This document shows, one piece after another, positions 61,265 through 64,000 of a DNA stretch of 64,000 nucleotides. Both the position numbers and the translations under genes were made by a program. Under the pieces are notes generated by a model. The model searched no databases. It was not told where the DNA came from and saw only the letters and a list, made by a program, of their open reading frames with translations. The DNA is from Croceimicrobium sp963977415. Its GTDB lineage: Bacteria; Bacteroidota; Bacteroidia; Flavobacteriales; Schleiferiaceae. Position 1 is the stretch's first letter, and every line of letters begins with the position of its first letter. The stretch is taken from contig CAXBOS010000002.1 in assembly GCA_963977415.1 (NCBI GenBank), positions 248,001 to 312,000 on the forward strand. The letters run 5' to 3'.

Positions 61265-61852
61265 ATGGAAAATCATGTATTAGAGTTAAAAGCGACTTCA
61301 TCACAGGCTTGGATTGACTGTGTTTTAAGCGATTTTGATCATTTTTTAAAGGATCATGCCGATGCAGAAAGAAAAGCTAGTGGCATGGCCATGAGTTTGG
61401 TAGCGAAATATCCTAATCGTAAAGAAATCATTCCCGATTTAATTCATACCGGTATTGAAGAACTGGAGCATTTCCGCTTAGTTTATAAGATTATGCAGAA
61501 GCGTGGCTTACAGCTCAATCATAAAATGGAGGAAGATGTATATGTGAAGCAATTAATGCAAACCATGCACAGTGGTATTAACGAGCGTTTCCGTGACCGA
61601 TTAATAATTGCCTCTATAGTTGAAAATCGTGGTTTTGAGCGCTTTAAAATGGTAAGCGAGCATATTGAAGATCAAGATCTAGCCAAGTTTTATTATATGA
61701 TCTACGAAAGTGAAGCCAAGCACGGAAATATCTTTGTAGATATGGCCCTGAACTATTTCCCTGAAAAAGAGGTTCTAAATCGTTGGGATGAGCTTTCGGA
61801 AAAGGAAGCTATCATTCTAAATGCCCTTCCCATTCGTCCCACCTTACACTAA
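61265..61852 (+). CDS. miaE: tRNA-(2-methylthio-N6-isopentenyl-adenosine37) hydroxylase MiaE
   Basis: 195 residues from ATG 61265; a longer frame opens at 61145 but the -7 box at 61243-61250 supports the short form. A non-haem di-iron helix bundle: ASGMAMSLVAKYP, TGIEELEHFRLVYKIM near 68-83 (ExxH), RFRDRLIIASIVENRGFERF and YESEAKHGNIFVDMAL (ExxH). It hydroxylates the isopentenyl group of the modified A37 of tRNAs. Cytoplasmic. Confidence 0.88.
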   Translation: MENHVLELKATSSQAWIDCVLSDFDHFLKDHADAERKASGMAMSLVAKYPNRKEIIPDLIHTGIEELEHFRLVYKIMQKRGLQLNHKMEEDVYVKQLMQTMHSGINERFRDRLIIASIVENRGFERFKMVSEHIEDQDLAKFYYMIYESEAKHGNIFVDMALNYFPEKEVLNRWDELSEKEAIILNALPIRPTLH

Positions 61853-61857
61853 AATTC

Positions 61858-64000
61858 ATGCGTAAAATTTTATTCCTTTTTGCCTTTTTAGGCGCATCTA
61901 CCTTGAGTGCCCAAGACAGTATTCCGAAAAAATTAGTGCAAAACCTCGAGTTTCGCGCCATTGGCCCGGCTGGTATGAGTGGTCGTATTACCGCTATTCA
62001 GGTAGATCCACGCGATAAAAATCATATTTATGTGGGTTCCGCTTCCGGCGGGATGTGGCAGAGCACTAATGGCGGTACTTCGTGGGACTGCCTCTTTAAT
62101 AATGAAACGGTTAGCAGTGTGGGCGCTTTGGCTTTAGATCCGCAAAACCCCGATGTTATTTGGCTGGGAACGGGCGAAGGTAATCCGCGTAACTCTAATA
62201 CTGGCGGGGCAGGTTTATACAAATCCATAGACGGCGGCAAGAGCTGGAAAATGGTAGGACTGGAAAAAACTCGTCACATTCATCGGGTGATTGTAAATCC
62301 TTTCAATCCCGATATCGTATATGTGGCAGCTATTGGCAATCCTTGGGCCGACTCTGAGCATCGCGGGGTTTATAAAACTACCGACGGCGGTAAAAACTGG
62401 GAACGCATCTTATATCGTAACGCACGCACCGGTGCGGCCGAAATGGTAATGGATCCGCAGAATCCTGACAAACTTATAGTGAACATGTGGGAGCATCGTC
62501 GTAACCCTTGGTTCTTTAAATCGGGCGGTCCTGGTAGTGGCTTGTTTATTAGCTACGATGGCGGTACTACCTGGAAAGAAAAAAAGGAAGACAGCGGTTT
62601 ACCCAAAGGTGAATTAGGTCGGATGGGGATTGCCATTGCGGCTTCACAGCCTAGTCGTGTTTATGCTTTTATTGAAAAGAAAGGCAAGAATGCTCTCTAT
62701 CGTAGTGAGAACGGTGGTGAAAATTGGCAGAAAATTTCCGAGGACGAAAATATTGGCAATCGTCCCTTCTATTACGCAGAGATTTACGTGGATCCCCACA
62801 ATGAAAATCGCGTTTACAGTATTTGGTCGGTAATTAGTCGCTCCGAAGATGGAGGTAAAAACTGGGAAGTTATTGCGCCTTATAATTACATTCACCCCGA
62901 CCACCACGCATTATTCATTCACCCAGAAGATCCTACCTACATAATTAATGGTAATGATGGCGGTTTAAATATCAGTCGCGATAAAGCCAAAACCTGGCGC
63001 TTTGTAAGCAACTTACCAATTGCGCAGTTCTACCATATTAATTACGATATGGAAACGCCTTATAATGTGTATGGTGGCATGCAAGATAATGGCTCTTGGA
63101 AAGGCCCAGCCTACGTTTGGCGCGCCGATGGTATTCGCAACGATTACTGGGAAGAACTCTTTTTTGGCGATGGCTTTGATGTTTCTCCCGATCCAAGCGA
63201 CAACCGTTTTGTTTACGCTATGAGTCAGGAAGGAAACGTAGGACGAATTGACACCGAAACGGGTTATTATAAGATGATTAAGCCCGTACATCCCGAAAAT
63301 GAAACCCTGCGTTTTAACTGGAATGCCCCTATCGCGCAAGACCCTTTTGATGATAAGACCATTTATTATGGCGCACAATACGTTTTCAAATCTCAGAATC
63401 AGGGCCAGTCTTGGGAGCTTATTAGTCCCGACTTAACCACCAACGATACCACCAAGCAAAATTATGGCGAAAGTGGAGGTTTAACTTATGATGTTACCGG
63501 TGCCGAAAATTATACAACCCTACTTTGTATTGAGCCATCTGGCCTTGAGCAAAATCTGCTGTGGGTAAGCTCTGACGATGGTAAATTACACCTAAGTAAA
63601 GATGGCGGTGCCAATTGGACCGATATCTCCAAAGCATTGAAAGACATGCCTCAAGGGGCTTGGATTCCGCAAATTGTGCACTCACAACATAAAAAAGGGG
63701 CCGCTTTCGTAGTAGCCAATGATTACCGACGCGGCAATGAAAAGGCCATGCTTTACTATACCGAAGACTATGGCCAAAGCTTTAAAAATATTGGCGGCAG
63801 TTTACCTGCTTATGTGATTAGCACTGTGCAAGACCCCAAAGATGAAAACCTGATTTTCGCAGGAACGCAGCGTGGGCTTTACTTTTCTTGGGATAAAGGT
63901 GCGCATTGGCAGAAATGGGGCAAAGATTTACCCACGGTATTGGTAAGCGATATGAAAATCCATCCCCGTGAAGACGATTTGATTCTAGGAACCTTCGGTC
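61858..64000 (+). CDS. VPS10/sortilin-like BNR beta-propeller protein, exported (3' end outside window)
   Basis: 714 codons are visible, starting with signal peptide MRKILFLFAFLGASTLSAQ. It begins EFRAIGPAGMSGRITAI and has repeated Asp-box (BNR) turns such as STNGGTSW, SIDGGKSW, TTDGGKNW, SEDGGKNW, and SKDGGANW, the pattern of VPS10-type ten-bladed propellers in Bacteroidota. Full members are about 900-1100 residues. It may bind or degrade extracellular polymers. It starts five bases after miaE stops. Confidence 0.85.
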   Translation, partial: MRKILFLFAFLGASTLSAQDSIPKKLVQNLEFRAIGPAGMSGRITAIQVDPRDKNHIYVGSASGGMWQSTNGGTSWDCLFNNETVSSVGALALDPQNPDVIWLGTGEGNPRNSNTGGAGLYKSIDGGKSWKMVGLEKTRHIHRVIVNPFNPDIVYVAAIGNPWADSEHRGVYKTTDGGKNWERILYRNARTGAAEMVMDPQNPDKLIVNMWEHRRNPWFFKSGGPGSGLFISYDGGTTWKEKKEDSGLPKGELGRMGIAIAASQPSRVYAFIEKKGKNALYRSENGGENWQKISEDENIGNRPFYYAEIYVDPHNENRVYSIWSVISRSEDGGKNWEVIAPYNYIHPDHHALFIHPEDPTYIINGNDGGLNISRDKAKTWRFVSNLPIAQFYHINYDMETPYNVYGGMQDNGSWKGPAYVWRADGIRNDYWEELFFGDGFDVSPDPSDNRFVYAMSQEGNVGRIDTETGYYKMIKPVHPENETLRFNWNAPIAQDPFDDKTIYYGAQYVFKSQNQGQSWELISPDLTTNDTTKQNYGESGGLTYDVTGAENYTTLLCIEPSGLEQNLLWVSSDDGKLHLSKDGGANWTDISKALKDMPQGAWIPQIVHSQHKKGAAFVVANDYRRGNEKAMLYYTEDYGQSFKNIGGSLPAYVISTVQDPKDENLIFAGTQRGLYFSWDKGAHWQKWGKDLPTVLVSDMKIHPREDDLILGTFG

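Noticed and set aside
63013..63378. Minus-strand 121-codon frame
   Set aside because: Antisense to the VPS10/BNR gene, whose frame is clearly coding.

Overview
The window reads as chromosomal DNA of a marine-type Flavobacteriales (Bacteroidota), close to the Cryomorphaceae/Schleiferiaceae in feel, although the family assignment is a guess. Evidence seen: moderately AT-rich DNA; the Bacteroidota -7 promoter element TAnnTTTG upstream of many starts; three proteins ending in type IX secretion (T9SS) type A sorting tails; the bamD-rpoZ-coaBC-DUF4835(PorD)-recN gene order; and many short SPII lipoproteins (…SC-K…). No rRNA, CRISPR array, phage or transposase gene was recognised.

Layout. 0-7 kb: a housekeeping operon (3' part of bamD, rpoZ, coaBC, porD-like, recN), then a beta-propeller lipoprotein and a divergent cobT, facing a putative ECF-type transporter. 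7.6-14.3 kb: an XRE regulator with operator-like repeats, a PhoD-like phosphodiesterase, an M14 peptidase, a MazG-like pyrophosphohydrolase, a glycosyltransferase, a ribosome hibernation factor and a TPR protein. 14.3-17.7 kb: a decaying region with three 143-bp tandem structured repeats, a T9SS cargo gene and two pseudogenes. 17.7-22 kb: DUF6155, MATE exporter, YjdM, ferritin and an FAD oxidoreductase.

22-35.5 kb is an ion-bioenergetics island. A complete bacterial V-type ATPase operon (E, DUF2764, A, B, D, I, K) is bracketed by two universal stress protein genes. It faces TrkH/TrkA potassium uptake and lies near a CPA1 Na+/H+ antiporter. The K subunit carries every residue of the Enterococcus hirae Na+ site, so the enzyme is predicted to move Na+. 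35.7-40.9 kb is a TetR-controlled ABC/HlyD/TolC exporter operon with a clear palindromic operator; its ATPase has altered motifs. 41-47.8 kb: nitroreductase, shikimate kinase, tRNA-Lys, tRNA-Leu, a CocE-like hydrolase, a T9SS-exported serine-hydrolase-fold protein lacking its catalytic residues, and a C-type lectin lipoprotein.

48-50 kb is AT-rich with gene debris. 50-55.4 kb: an ATP-grasp plus zinc-ribbon pair, an ABC-F ATPase, an AlkB-type alkane monooxygenase and a family 2 glycosyltransferase. 55.4-60.8 kb is a recombining lipoprotein locus: one 239-residue lipoprotein gene is present in three protein-identical copies, each followed by a different gene, with a visible 8-bp microhomology junction and truncated gene stubs. 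The window ends with miaE and the first two thirds of a large VPS10/BNR beta-propeller protein.

The best candidates for something undescribed are the triplicated lipoprotein cassettes, the 143-bp cloverleaf-like repeats, the XRE gene whose coding sequence contains operator-like 25-bp repeats, the Na+-type V-ATPase lacking several canonical stalk subunits, and the ATP-grasp/zinc-ribbon pair.
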